A program made the position numbers and the translations under genes. Positions 50,178 to 58,537 of a stretch of 64,000 bases of DNA are shown here, piece after piece. The stretch lies in the NCBI GenBank assembly GCA_035506155.1, contig DATJPX010000020.1:1-64000 (forward strand), read 5' to 3'. Every line of letters begins with the position of its first letter. Position 1 is the first letter of the stretch. Source of the stretch: UBA877 sp035506155. GTDB lineage: Bacteria; Chloroflexota; Anaerolineae; Anaerolineales; Villigracilaceae. The notes under the pieces are model-generated. The model made no database searches and was not told the origin of the DNA. It worked only from the letters and a program-made list of their open reading frames with translations.

Positions 50178-51344
50178 CTACTTTTCCACGCCGGTGATGA
50201 CGATACCCTGCACGAAGAATCGCTGGGCCAGGACGAAGATGATCAACGGGAGAGCCAGGGTCATCAACGCGCCTGCCTGGATGTATTGGGGATCGCTTCC
50301 ATACATGTAGTTGAAGCGGGCCAGGGCCACCGAGATCGGTTGGGCCTGCTGTTTGGTCGAAAGGTACAGCAGTGGATTGAAGTAATCGTTCCATGCCCAG
50401 ACTACGTGGAAGATCGTGACCGCCACGAGGGCCGCATAAGACTGCGGCAGGATCACAGACCACAGCACGCGGAACGGGCCGGCGCCGTCGATCATGGCGG
50501 CCTCATCGAGCTCGCGCGGCAGGGTCATGAAGAACTGCCGCAGCAGGAAAGTGTCATAAGCATTGGCGAAGAACGACGGGACGATCAGCGGTAACCAGGT
50601 ACCTACCCAACCTATTTTGTAGAAGAAAGTAAAGGTCGGGATGATCGTGACTGCGCCGGGCAGGAAGATCGTTGAGATCAGCACGACGAACCAGAAATCA
50701 CGGCCCGGGAAGCGGAAGCGGGAGAAGCCATAGGCTACCAGAGTACACGAGAGCAGCACGCCGACTGTCGTCGAGAAGGCATAGAAGAAAGTGTTCCAGA
50801 AGGCGGTGGGGAACAACTGGAAGGTGCCGTTCTGTCCCGGGGCCTGCAGATTCCAGACATGGGCATAGTTCGACCAGGTCGGTGAAAAGATCCACGGCTG
50901 AGCCAATGATTTATAGTAGCCCTCGTAGACATAGGGCTTCGCAGTTGGATTCTGCGGATCCAGGAAGATGGCATAGGCGTTAATCCCCTGGATCATCGCC
51001 AAGTTCTTCTTCGTCCCATCCGGCATTGGGACGGTGTAGACAGTCATCGCGGTTCCAACGTAGTCATTCATGTTGACGGTGATCGTGCTGGTTTTACCGT
51101 CCCGGACCACCTGAAGATCATACGTTTGAGTATTTTGACCGGTGAATTGGTAGGTCGGTGATTTCGCCGGCCATATCGGTGCACCCAATGCTGCCATCTG
51201 CTGGTGCGTCTTCAGGGAGCTGAAGATCATGTAAAGGAAGGGGATCAGGAAGATGGCCAGGCACGCCGAGGCGAATGCCGTGACGAACGTGAAATTCATG
51301 TTCTTCCTGAAATTGGATTTGCGACTTCTGGTTTCAGCAGTCAT
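50178..51344 (-). CDS. Carbohydrate ABC transporter permease (MalG type) with large insert
   Basis: The 388-residue permease has the CUT1 second-permease signature EAAMIDGAGPFRVLWSVILPQSYAAL in the cytoplasmic loop (about 282-307) and six membrane helices. The usual length is about 280 residues. The extra 110 lie between helices 1 and 2 (about 45-165, with YQFTGQNTQTYDLQVVRDGK and VYEGYYKSLAQPWIF), a soluble loop that would face outward. It pairs with the permease at 51357, from which it is separated by 12 bases. Confidence 0.9.
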   Translation of the reverse strand: MTAETRSRKSNFRKNMNFTFVTAFASACLAIFLIPFLYMIFSSLKTHQQMAALGAPIWPAKSPTYQFTGQNTQTYDLQVVRDGKTSTITVNMNDYVGTAMTVYTVPMPDGTKKNLAMIQGINAYAIFLDPQNPTAKPYVYEGYYKSLAQPWIFSPTWSNYAHVWNLQAPGQNGTFQLFPTAFWNTFFYAFSTTVGVLLSCTLVAYGFSRFRFPGRDFWFVVLISTIFLPGAVTIIPTFTFFYKIGWVGTWLPLIVPSFFANAYDTFLLRQFFMTLPRELDEAAMIDGAGPFRVLWSVILPQSYAALVAVTIFHVVWAWNDYFNPLLYLSTKQQAQPISVALARFNYMYGSDPQYIQAGALMTLALPLIIFVLAQRFFVQGIVITGVEK

Positions 51345-51356
51345 TGTTGCACCTCT

Positions 51357-52352
51357 CTATCCTTTGTCGCTGGCGTAATAGACCCAGAAACGGGCCGTCG
51401 AAAACAAGATGACTGTCGTAATCAGGATTACTACGAACAGGGCCCAGGCAAGCGTGGAACCGTAGGACATGTTCTGGTTTACGAAGAACGTCTTATACAG
51501 ATACAGGTTGTAGAACATCGAGGCGCCCCCTGGTGCACCGGTACCCTGGTTCAAGACGAGCGGCACCAGGAAGTATTGGAACAATCCCACGATGCTCAAG
51601 ACCAAGTTATAGAAGATCACCGGCGAGATCATTGGGAAGGTAACATTCCAGAAGGTCGCCCACGTGCCTGCCCCATCCACTTTGGCCGCGTCGTAAAGGT
51701 CCGTAGGAACCCCCTGGATGCCTGCCAGCATGGTTAGCATGGCATTCCCAATCCCCCAGATACCCATGATGACGTATGTCGGGTATACCCAGTTGATATC
51801 GTTCGCCCAACCAGGCAAATTCGCCTTGGGGACGCCCAACGCCATCAGGGAGCGATTGATCCAACCGCTTTCCGGGTTGAGCATGCCGCCCCAGAGGAAG
51901 ATGCTGGCAACGAAAGGAATAATATAAGGCATGTAAAACATCGAGCGGAAGAAGTTTGCGCCCTTCAACCACTTGTTATTCATCAGGAGTGCGATCCCCA
52001 ACGGCAGGAAGATGCCGACCGGCAGGGCGATGATGCCAAACCGGAAGGTGATCCACAGTGAACCGGGGGAGGATTTCGGCGCGGCATTCCAGACTTGACT
52101 ATCCTTGAACAAAGTAACGTAATTTGCAAGACCTACCCACTTCGGCGTCGTCAGGACACCGGTGGTAATTTTCATGTCCATGAACGAGAATAACAGCGTC
52201 GCCACCATCGGGATAAGCGTAAAAGCCAGAAAACCGATAATCCACGGGACCAGGAACAGGACGCCGTTCCGGTATTCTCGTTTCGCCAATGGCGACATCT
52301 TCTTGGTGGAACCAAAGGCGGGTAATTTGGGGAGATTGACAAGATTCTCCAT
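51357..52352 (-). CDS. Sugar ABC transporter permease (MalF type)
   Basis: The 331-residue permease has six to seven membrane helices and the loop signature PTDLYDAAKVDGAGTWATFWNVTFPM (about 212-237) typical of CUT1 first permeases. It forms the channel with the downstream permease and receives sugar from the binding protein at 52421. No ATPase gene is in the operon, so an MsmK-like shared ATPase must be encoded elsewhere. GGAGAGC precedes the ATG. Confidence 0.92.
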   Translation of the reverse strand: MENLVNLPKLPAFGSTKKMSPLAKREYRNGVLFLVPWIIGFLAFTLIPMVATLLFSFMDMKITTGVLTTPKWVGLANYVTLFKDSQVWNAAPKSSPGSLWITFRFGIIALPVGIFLPLGIALLMNNKWLKGANFFRSMFYMPYIIPFVASIFLWGGMLNPESGWINRSLMALGVPKANLPGWANDINWVYPTYVIMGIWGIGNAMLTMLAGIQGVPTDLYDAAKVDGAGTWATFWNVTFPMISPVIFYNLVLSIVGLFQYFLVPLVLNQGTGAPGGASMFYNLYLYKTFFVNQNMSYGSTLAWALFVVILITTVILFSTARFWVYYASDKG

Positions 52353-52376
52353 GGAAGCTCTCCTTCGTGATAAATT

Positions 52377-52405
52377 GGGCGGGCCAGCACTGGGCCGGCC
52401 CGCCC
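52377..52405 (-). other. Intercistronic stem-loop between binding protein and permease genes
   Basis: GGGCGGGCC (52377-52385) and GGCCCGCCC (52397-52405) form a 9-bp GC-only stem just after the binding-protein stop. The minus strand then reads CAATTTATC, with no real T tract. Such stems usually protect the binding-protein mRNA and cause its higher yield relative to the permeases. Confidence 0.65.
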
Positions 52406-52420
52406 GTATTGCAAATTGTG

Positions 52421-53854
52421 TTACTTGTTGAAGATGGTCGTGAGGTCAGATTCCAGAGTAGCTTCCTGGGCGGCCAGATCAACACCCTGGGTGTTGGAGA
52501 GCAGGTCACCAAAGGTCTGGATGCGAGCCCATGCCTCGTTGATGTTCGGCATGTAGCCTTCGGCACTCGGGGAATCCGGGTAGTTCAGGCCAGCGAGGAG
52601 CGTATCCCAGTTCTGGACGAACGGGAAGTTGGCTTTCTCGGTCGCGAGCCAGGGGGCGCGCAGGGCGGTCTGGCTGGGGACAGCGCCGTAAGCGGGCGGC
52701 TGATCGGGGGAACCAACAACCAGTTTCTGGATGCCGGTGTCGATGAGGTACGCGAGGACCGTGAAGGCCTCAGCGGGGTGCTTGGTGCCCTTCCAAATGC
52801 GGAAGGTATCAGCGTCAACACGGCCACCGGGCTTGCCATTGTAGGTAGGCATAGCGCCGAAGTCGAACTGGCCACCGGCCTTGGTCAGGTCGGTCACGCA
52901 GCACAGGTACCAGGACGGCTGAGGAAGCATAGCAACCTTGCCACTGGCGAAGACGTTGCCGCTATCGAAATCAGCACCACCAGCAACAGCGCCGTTCGGG
53001 ATGTAGGGCTGATCGCCCCAGATGCCGTCATAGACCCACTTCCACGCGACTTTCCAGTCAGCGGGGATCTTGGCGACATAGGAACCCTTGGAGCCACCGG
53101 GCTGCAGGATCGCGCCGGACACCCAGTAGGAAGCCCAGTAATTCGGATGACCTTCCCAACCGAATGAGAAACCGTACTGGACGATCTTGGTCTTGTCAAA
53201 GCCAGCTTCGGTCGAATTCTTACCAGCGGAATCGATGGTAAGCATCTTCGCGACGGTGGTCAGCGTATCCCAAGTCCAATCAGCCATGGTGCCATCGGGC
53301 ATCTTATACTGATCGCCGTACTTGGCAGGAGGAGGATTCAGGCCAGCTTCCGTGAACAGTTTGGTGTTGTAGAAGATAGCGGAGGGATACACGGCGAAGG
53401 GCAGACCAACAGTTCCTTCATCGGTCTGGTACATCTTCGTCAGGGCAGCTTCGAATTTGGTGGTATCGTAATTGGTGGACTTCAGATAAGGAGCAATGTC
53501 CAGCCATTGACCACCGAAGGCATTCGAGCCAATCCAGCCTACAGGACCAACGATGTCAGGACCAGCGCCGGCGGCGATTTCGGTCGCAATGGTATCGCGG
53601 GCGGAGGCGTTCGGGATGACTTCGATGACCAGGTGGATCTTATCCTGGGACTTGTTGAAATCATCAGCTACCTGGTTCTCGACGGTAACCTGGGCGGGAT
53701 CAGCGCCGGTACCAACACCGATGCTCCAGCGGATCAGGACAGGGCCGGAGGCAGCAGGAGCGGTCGCGGTGCTGGCGGTCTTGGGAGTGCATGCCGCCAG
53801 GATCATCGTAGCAGCCATAACAACAGCCACCAAAACGTACAGTTGCTTTTTCAT
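52421..53854 (-). CDS. Extracellular sugar-binding lipoprotein (CUT1 SBP type 1)
   Basis: The 477-residue protein has a lipoprotein signal (TMILAAC at about 16-22) and an Ala/Thr linker. A type 1 carbohydrate-binding fold follows: AAGAGPDIVGPVGW near the N-lobe, YQTDEGTVGLPFAVYPSAIFYNTKLF (about 140-165), and GKVAMLPQPSWYL near 310. It catches an oligosaccharide and delivers it to the permease pair downstream. GGAGAAG precedes ATG 53854. The sugar is unknown, but the neighbouring hydrolases point to plant or cell-wall glycans. Confidence 0.92.
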   Translation of the reverse strand: MKKQLYVLVAVVMAATMILAACTPKTASTATAPAASGPVLIRWSIGVGTGADPAQVTVENQVADDFNKSQDKIHLVIEVIPNASARDTIATEIAAGAGPDIVGPVGWIGSNAFGGQWLDIAPYLKSTNYDTTKFEAALTKMYQTDEGTVGLPFAVYPSAIFYNTKLFTEAGLNPPPAKYGDQYKMPDGTMADWTWDTLTTVAKMLTIDSAGKNSTEAGFDKTKIVQYGFSFGWEGHPNYWASYWVSGAILQPGGSKGSYVAKIPADWKVAWKWVYDGIWGDQPYIPNGAVAGGADFDSGNVFASGKVAMLPQPSWYLCCVTDLTKAGGQFDFGAMPTYNGKPGGRVDADTFRIWKGTKHPAEAFTVLAYLIDTGIQKLVVGSPDQPPAYGAVPSQTALRAPWLATEKANFPFVQNWDTLLAGLNYPDSPSAEGYMPNINEAWARIQTFGDLLSNTQGVDLAAQEATLESDLTTIFNK

Positions 53855-53978
53855 TTTACTTCTTCTCCTCAAATAGTAGTTACATGGAAGGTTTGACTTA
53901 CTTTACATGCAGTACAGAGGCCTATCGTGTTCGAAGCTACCACCTCCTTTCCTGACTGAATTTTGTCAGAACGAATTT

Positions 53979-53984
53979 ATTATA
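53979..53984 (-). promoter_or_regulatory. -10 box of the sugar transporter operon
   Basis: TATAAT is read on the minus strand at 53984-53979, 125 bases before the binding-protein ATG. The -35 region would fall in the end of lacI and is poor. The leader between them contains AAAGGAGGTG (53950-53941), a perfect ribosome site without a start codon. Confidence 0.45.
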
Positions 53985-54000
53985 TCTTAATCCATTCGTA

Positions 54001-55023
54001 CTAAATAGCGCAACCGCAGGATTGACGGATCACCAAGCCGGTCGGCAGGACCACTCTCTGGTCCACCGGCTGACCGTGCAGGATTTTTAACATTTGCTGG
54101 CCGGCCATCCGGCCGACGTTTTCGGTCGGCGCATGGATAGTCGTCAGGGATGGCACGAGCAGTGAGGCAAAGCGCTGATCGTCGAACCCGACGACAGCCA
54201 CGTCGCAAGGAACCTGCAGCCCGGCTTCCTGGAGTGCACTGACCACGCTCACCGCAAGATCGTCATCGCCGGCGAACACGGCATCGAATCGGGGTGGATG
54301 ATTTACCAGAAAAGCTTTCATCGTCTCGCGGGCGAGGCGCCGGTCATATTTCCCGTCGACGATCAGTTTCGGGTCGAAGGCGATCGAATGGTCCTTCAAG
54401 GCGGCCTTATACCCCATCTCCCGCCAATGCGCATCTTCCTGGCAACCCGGGGCGCGCACGAATACGATCCGCCGTCGATCATGGGCCTCGATCAGGTGCT
54501 CGACGAGTTTGTAGGCGGATTTTTTATTTTCAACATTGACACAGGGAATGGGGAGGGAAGCAGGGGACGTACGGTAGATCAAGACGACCGGGAATTGCAT
54601 GCGATACCACTCTGCCAGCTGGGCCTCGCTGAGGGTATCTGAAAAAACAACCACGCCATCCGTATTATGCGGCCCGACCGGCGGGGCAATTTCGTCTTTT
54701 TTGCATTCCGGGCTGTAAGTGGCGATCAATAAATTATAGCCATTTTCTTTCATCGCCTCCTCGAGTCCGGCGACCAGCGGTCCGAAGAAGCCGTATTCGA
54801 CTGTGAAGGACAGCAATCCGATCAGACCGGTTTTATGAGTGGCGAGATGGCGCGCAGCTTCCAGCGGTACATAGCCCAACTCATCCATGACGCTTTGCAG
54901 GCGGATCCCGATTTCATCTGAAATAGGTGCATTGTGATTAATAAAACGGCTCACAGTCGCCACCGATACCCCTGCTTTTTGAGCGACATCCCGAATTGTT
55001 ATGGAGTGAGACCGTTTGGTCAT
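54001..55023 (-). CDS. LacI-family transcriptional repressor
   Basis: The 340-residue protein starts with the LacI helix-turn-helix TIRDVAQKAGVSVATVSRFINH (about 8-29) and the hinge helix YVPLEAARHLATHKTGLIGLL. The ligand domain follows (AVFAGDDDLAVSVVSALQEAG and VGFDDQRFASLLVPSLTTI near 230-285). It would release its operator on binding a sugar. It lies between the sugar transporter operon and the GH-A gene, its likely targets. A strong promoter with a palindrome precedes it, implying autorepression. Confidence 0.93.
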   Translation of the reverse strand: MTKRSHSITIRDVAQKAGVSVATVSRFINHNAPISDEIGIRLQSVMDELGYVPLEAARHLATHKTGLIGLLSFTVEYGFFGPLVAGLEEAMKENGYNLLIATYSPECKKDEIAPPVGPHNTDGVVVFSDTLSEAQLAEWYRMQFPVVLIYRTSPASLPIPCVNVENKKSAYKLVEHLIEAHDRRRIVFVRAPGCQEDAHWREMGYKAALKDHSIAFDPKLIVDGKYDRRLARETMKAFLVNHPPRFDAVFAGDDDLAVSVVSALQEAGLQVPCDVAVVGFDDQRFASLLVPSLTTIHAPTENVGRMAGQQMLKILHGQPVDQRVVLPTGLVIRQSCGCAI

Positions 55024-55057
55024 GTGTTTTGTTGTCTATTCAATGCTGCGGGCTAGC

Positions 55058-55098
55058 GTAACCGGTTACATTATTACACGGGAAATCGGCAGAGTCAA
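55058..55098 (-). promoter_or_regulatory. lacI promoter with operator GTAACCGGTTAC
   Basis: On the minus strand TTGACT (55098-55093) and AATAAT (55075-55070) have 17-base spacing. The 12-bp perfect palindrome GTAACCGGTTAC (55069-55058) follows at once and covers the start point. The CG-centred palindrome is typical of LacI-family operators, so the product probably controls its own gene. Confidence 0.75.
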
Positions 55099-55116
55099 GT
55101 ACTTCTTTCTTAAAAT

Positions 55117-55158
55117 ATCTCAACCGGAGTTTCCTTGTCTGGATTCTCCGGTTGAGAT
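55117..55158 (-). terminator. Terminator of the GH-A gene
   Basis: ATCTCAACCGGAG (55117-55129) and CTCCGGTTGAGAT (55146-55158) make a perfect 13-bp stem around 16 bases. On the minus strand ATTTTAAG follows. Confidence 0.75.
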
Positions 55159-55180
55159 CGAATATCTGCTGAAGAGTGTG

Positions 55181-56521
55181 TTATTTTCCGAGCAAATACA
55201 GGCTGATGGACTGCGCCGGCAGATCCAGGATCCCATCCGCGGAGAATTTTTGCGTTCCAAGATCGGTCGCATTGTGCGTCAAGTCAAACCGCCAGACATC
55301 CGCAGACGAAAGTGTGACACCTTTGACCTGCAGCGGGACTTTCTGGTCCGAATCGGCCAGGTTGATCACCATGATGGTCAAGGTTCCATCCGTGCTCCTG
55401 GCCGCATAGACGGTCACTTCCGGGACCCCCGAGGCGGCGTAGACCTGCTCGGTCCCGAAGCGGCTGTACATCTGGAACACATAATAGGTCGGCCGGAGCT
55501 GGCTCCCATAGATCAAGCCCAACCCACCCTGCCGGTTCGCCAGGACGAACTGGTTGACCATGAAAACATGCTCGGACATCAATCGGCCAAGGACGTCGGC
55601 GTACCAGATCGCATTATAGAAAGAATCCGGCGTTCCCACCCCGCCCAGGGCCGGGCTTGGATCCGAGTTGACTTCCGTGAAGGCGATCGGAATATCCCGC
55701 CCGGTGGTATCGTGGATCAGGGTCCGCAGGTAAACGACCATCTGGTTCCACTCGAGTGTTTCCTGGCGGAGCTGGTCGACCTGGATCGGTCCCAGGGAGG
55801 GCGAGTAAAGTGGATAGCGATGAACCGCAACGATGTCCACCAGGTCGCCGTTCGCCTTGAGGAACTCGGTCATCCAATCCTGTCTTTCCTGGCCGGTAGG
55901 CGTTTGCACGGGCGGGTATTTCGGCGTTTTCGAAAGGTCCGTGCCCCACTGGGAAATTTCAGGGCCTAGGATCTTGACCTTCGGATCGACAGCTTTCATC
56001 GCGAGGGCGATCGCCCGCCACTGTTTGTTGTAGTAGACCGGATCGATCTTCTTGCCATCCAGGGTTTCGATATCCGGCTCGTTGCCGATGCTCCAGTAGG
56101 TGATCTTGTAGCCCATCTCGATGTTGGCATAACGCACCAGGGCGGCGGCAGTCTCCGGGGTGGCATTCTGGAATCCGACGCTGATGGTTGGGATGGCGCC
56201 CATCTGCTTGCAGAAAGCGATGAAGGCATCCAACTGGTACGTCTGGATGTCGTTCTGGTCCCCCCAGGCTCCGCCCGGCCAGCGCAGGACGGTCACGTGG
56301 GAATTAAAAGCCTCCTGGAGCATATCTGCCGGGACGGCCGTCCAGGGGCCGTAATTCGAGCCGTACAGGTAGGGGCTGATCGGACCCAGGTCCTGCTTCG
56401 GATCCACAGACAAGACCCCGGCTGCCGAGGTCGCCAGGACGGTCGGGGTCGACGGCGCGGCCGGGCCGCAGGCTGCCAGGAGGATCAGGCACAGACCGAG
56501 GAAGAATATTGAGCGCTTCAT
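55181..56521 (-). CDS. Clan GH-A glycoside hydrolase-like lipoprotein
   Basis: The 446-residue protein has a lipobox (LILLAAC at about 10-16) and a catalytic barrel. YWSIGNEPDIET (about 148-159) carries the acid/base Glu and PIAFTEVNSDPS (about 281-292) the nucleophile Glu, the two strand-4/strand-7 Glu of clan GH-A. The last 90 residues form a beta-sandwich (VTVYAARSTDGTLTIMVINLAD). GH39, GH51 and GH44 are all possible; I cannot place it. It should cut glycans outside the cell. AGGAG precedes ATG 56521. lacI lies downstream. Confidence 0.8.
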   Translation of the reverse strand: MKRSIFFLGLCLILLAACGPAAPSTPTVLATSAAGVLSVDPKQDLGPISPYLYGSNYGPWTAVPADMLQEAFNSHVTVLRWPGGAWGDQNDIQTYQLDAFIAFCKQMGAIPTISVGFQNATPETAAALVRYANIEMGYKITYWSIGNEPDIETLDGKKIDPVYYNKQWRAIALAMKAVDPKVKILGPEISQWGTDLSKTPKYPPVQTPTGQERQDWMTEFLKANGDLVDIVAVHRYPLYSPSLGPIQVDQLRQETLEWNQMVVYLRTLIHDTTGRDIPIAFTEVNSDPSPALGGVGTPDSFYNAIWYADVLGRLMSEHVFMVNQFVLANRQGGLGLIYGSQLRPTYYVFQMYSRFGTEQVYAASGVPEVTVYAARSTDGTLTIMVINLADSDQKVPLQVKGVTLSSADVWRFDLTHNATDLGTQKFSADGILDLPAQSISLYLLGK

Positions 56522-56685
56522 ATCCACTACTCCTGAAGAACGAATTGATTTTTCCATCTCCCATGGTATACCAGTCGCAACAAAGCGTCAACTCCCTCAT
56601 CCTGTCGATAACATATCCCATCTCTCCATTAATCGCTATACGCAACGTTAATCCCGGCTTAATATCACAAAGGCGACATTAATAG

Positions 56686-56691
56686 TATAAT
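56686..56691 (+). promoter_or_regulatory. -10 box of the surface-glycan cluster
   Basis: TATAAT lies 12 bases before the first in-frame ATG (56704) and 33 before the preferred ATG (56725). The -35 region is weak. The surrounding DNA is AT-rich compared with the genes. Confidence 0.45.
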
Positions 56692-56724
56692 TATTCATTA
56701 TCGATGCTTATTGGGAAGGGTTTT

Positions 56725-57663
56725 ATGCAGGAGATGGGCATATCACTGATCGGCCATATCATCACCACATTTTCTTTTATCGGTGTGGCGATTTATGCAT
56801 TCGCCCGTCAGCGTTATTTACACAGGACCACCCGAAATTCGACGGTCCTTTTTTTTATCATCATCGTGATCAGCCTGGTATTTGCCGGAATCAACATCTT
56901 CCGTTTCATCTATGAAATCAGCGGCGGGGAGGAAGTCAACCTGACCCAGAACGTCGACCTGGTGGCCCAATACTCCAGCATCTTCGTCCAGAGTGCGTTC
57001 ATCCTCATCCTCTTTGCGAACAAGATCATCATTCAACCGAAGAATCAGGCCGCCCGGGTCCTGGCGATCGGCGCGCACCCGGATGACATCGAAATTGCCG
57101 CCGGGGCGGCCCTCTCCAAGATGCGCGACGCAGGCTACCAAATCTACGGCCTGGTCATGACCGCAGGGGAAAAAGGCGGGAATGGCGACCAGCGCCCGTC
57201 GGAGGCGCGCCGGGGGGCGGAATTCCTCGGCCTGGACGAAGTGGAGGTGCATCATTTCACCGACACCCGTCTGGCCGGCGAAACGGTCGAAGTGATCGGG
57301 GTGATCGAAGACATGATCGCCCGCTGCCAGCCCGACATCATCTTTACCCATTCGGTTCACGACCTCCACCAGGATCACCAAACAGTCTATGAAGCCACCC
57401 TGCGGGCGGCCCGCAATACCAAGACGACCATCCTGTGCTATGAAAGTCCTTCCGTCACCCAGGACTTCCATCCCACCTATTTCGTCGATGTCAGCAAATA
57501 TGTGGACATCAAAATCCAGGCGATGCGCAAGCACGGGGACCAGAAAACCAAACCGTACATGAAACCCGACCTGGTGCGCGGCAAGCTGGCTTACCGGGGA
57601 GCCCAGGCGAAAGTGGATTATGCCGAGGCCTTCGAAGTGGCCCGCATGGTATCGGCGATCTAG
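56725..57663 (+). CDS. PIG-L (LmbE-type) deacetylase with three N-terminal membrane helices
   Basis: The 312-residue protein has three membrane helices in the first 110 residues (about 7-27, 40-61, 80-100), then a PIG-L domain. The zinc site is AIGAHPDDIEIAAGAAL (about 115-131) and the later HSVHDLHQDHQTVYEA (about 211-226) segment. PIG-L enzymes remove acetyl groups from N-acetylglucosamine-type sugars. Anchoring it in the membrane is unusual and suggests a lipid-linked or exported glycan as substrate. GGGAAGGG lies just before ATG 56725; an ATG at 56704 is the other choice. The next gene follows by 10 bases. Confidence 0.85.
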   Translation: MQEMGISLIGHIITTFSFIGVAIYAFARQRYLHRTTRNSTVLFFIIIVISLVFAGINIFRFIYEISGGEEVNLTQNVDLVAQYSSIFVQSAFILILFANKIIIQPKNQAARVLAIGAHPDDIEIAAGAALSKMRDAGYQIYGLVMTAGEKGGNGDQRPSEARRGAEFLGLDEVEVHHFTDTRLAGETVEVIGVIEDMIARCQPDIIFTHSVHDLHQDHQTVYEATLRAARNTKTTILCYESPSVTQDFHPTYFVDVSKYVDIKIQAMRKHGDQKTKPYMKPDLVRGKLAYRGAQAKVDYAEAFEVARMVSAI

Positions 57664-57673
57664 GAGGCGGACG

Positions 57674-58537
57674 ATGAAAACTTATCTTGTCACCGGGATC
57701 GGTGGGCCGGCTGGCCGGAATGTCGCAGAGCTCCTCCTGGAGCGCGGCCAGCAAGTGGTCGGGACAGACATGCGCGCCGTCACCCTCCCGGGCGTGGAAT
57801 TCCACCAGGTCCCTCCCGCCGGGGCGAAGGATTTCCTGGATGCCATCCTTTCGATCGCCCGCCGGGAAAAGGTGGACTGCGTCATCCCGACCGTCAGCGA
57901 GGAACTGCCGGTTTTGGCGGGCGCCGGCAGGTGGCCAGGTGAGCTTCCGCTCCTGGTCTCTCCTCGCGAAGGCATCCTCACCGCCGACGACAAATACCTG
58001 ACCGCCCGCAAACTTGCCGGAGGAGGCGTCAACGTCCCGCGCTTCGCCCTGCCATCCCAGGTCCACTCGGCGAGGGAGTTGGCTGAAAAAATCGGCTGGC
58101 CGTGCATAAGCAAGCCGCGGGTCGGGCGGGGCGGTCGCGGCGTGTCCCTCCACTTGAAGGAGGATTGGCCTGCCATCAGCGGCCTGAACGACCATTTCAT
58201 CCTGCAGGAGTTCGCGGACGGGACGGATTACGCCCCGAACGTCAGCCTGGACCGGGATGGGAAGGCCCTGGTGGTCGTCCTGGAAAAAACCGAGCTGAAG
58301 GATGGGATCGTCGGGAACGCAAAATCGGTCAAACGGGTGGATGCCCCGGACGTTTGCGATCTGGCCGCGCAGGCAGCCAGGATCGCCGGCCTGTTCGGTC
58401 CCCTCGACATCGACATCCGCCGGCGGGCCGACGGGGTGCCGGTGGTCCTCGAGATCAACGCCCGCTTCGGGGCCAACATCCGTCAGGCGCCGGAAGTCCT
58501 AGAGGCGGCCCTCGACCTTCTCCAGGTCCTGCCATGA
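57674..58537 (+). CDS. ATP-grasp ligase-like protein (carbamoyl-phosphate-synthase type)
   Basis: The 287-residue protein has a Rossmann-like pre-ATP domain (VTGIGGPAGRNVAELLLERG at about 6-25), then the ATP-grasp fold: PCISKPRVGRGGRGVSL (about 142-158), ILQEFADGTDYAPNVSLD (about 177-194), and VLEINARFGANIRQ (about 256-269) with the Mg-binding Glu and Asn. ATP-grasp enzymes join a carboxylate to an amine. Its acceptor here is unknown, perhaps the free amine made by the deacetylase. TAGGAGG precedes ATG 57674. It overlaps the GT2 start by 4 bases. Confidence 0.85.
   Translation: MKTYLVTGIGGPAGRNVAELLLERGQQVVGTDMRAVTLPGVEFHQVPPAGAKDFLDAILSIARREKVDCVIPTVSEELPVLAGAGRWPGELPLLVSPREGILTADDKYLTARKLAGGGVNVPRFALPSQVHSARELAEKIGWPCISKPRVGRGGRGVSLHLKEDWPAISGLNDHFILQEFADGTDYAPNVSLDRDGKALVVVLEKTELKDGIVGNAKSVKRVDAPDVCDLAAQAARIAGLFGPLDIDIRRRADGVPVVLEINARFGANIRQAPEVLEAALDLLQVLP

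Noticed and set aside
52154..53167. Plus-strand frames opposite the sugar-binding protein gene
   Set aside because: They are shadows of a binding protein with a clear lipobox and operon context.
53936..53969. CTGAC...GTCAG repeat and TTCGAA as LacI operator before the sugar transporter
   Set aside because: Arms are only 5-6 bp and do not resemble GTAACCGGTTAC; the match is no better than chance.
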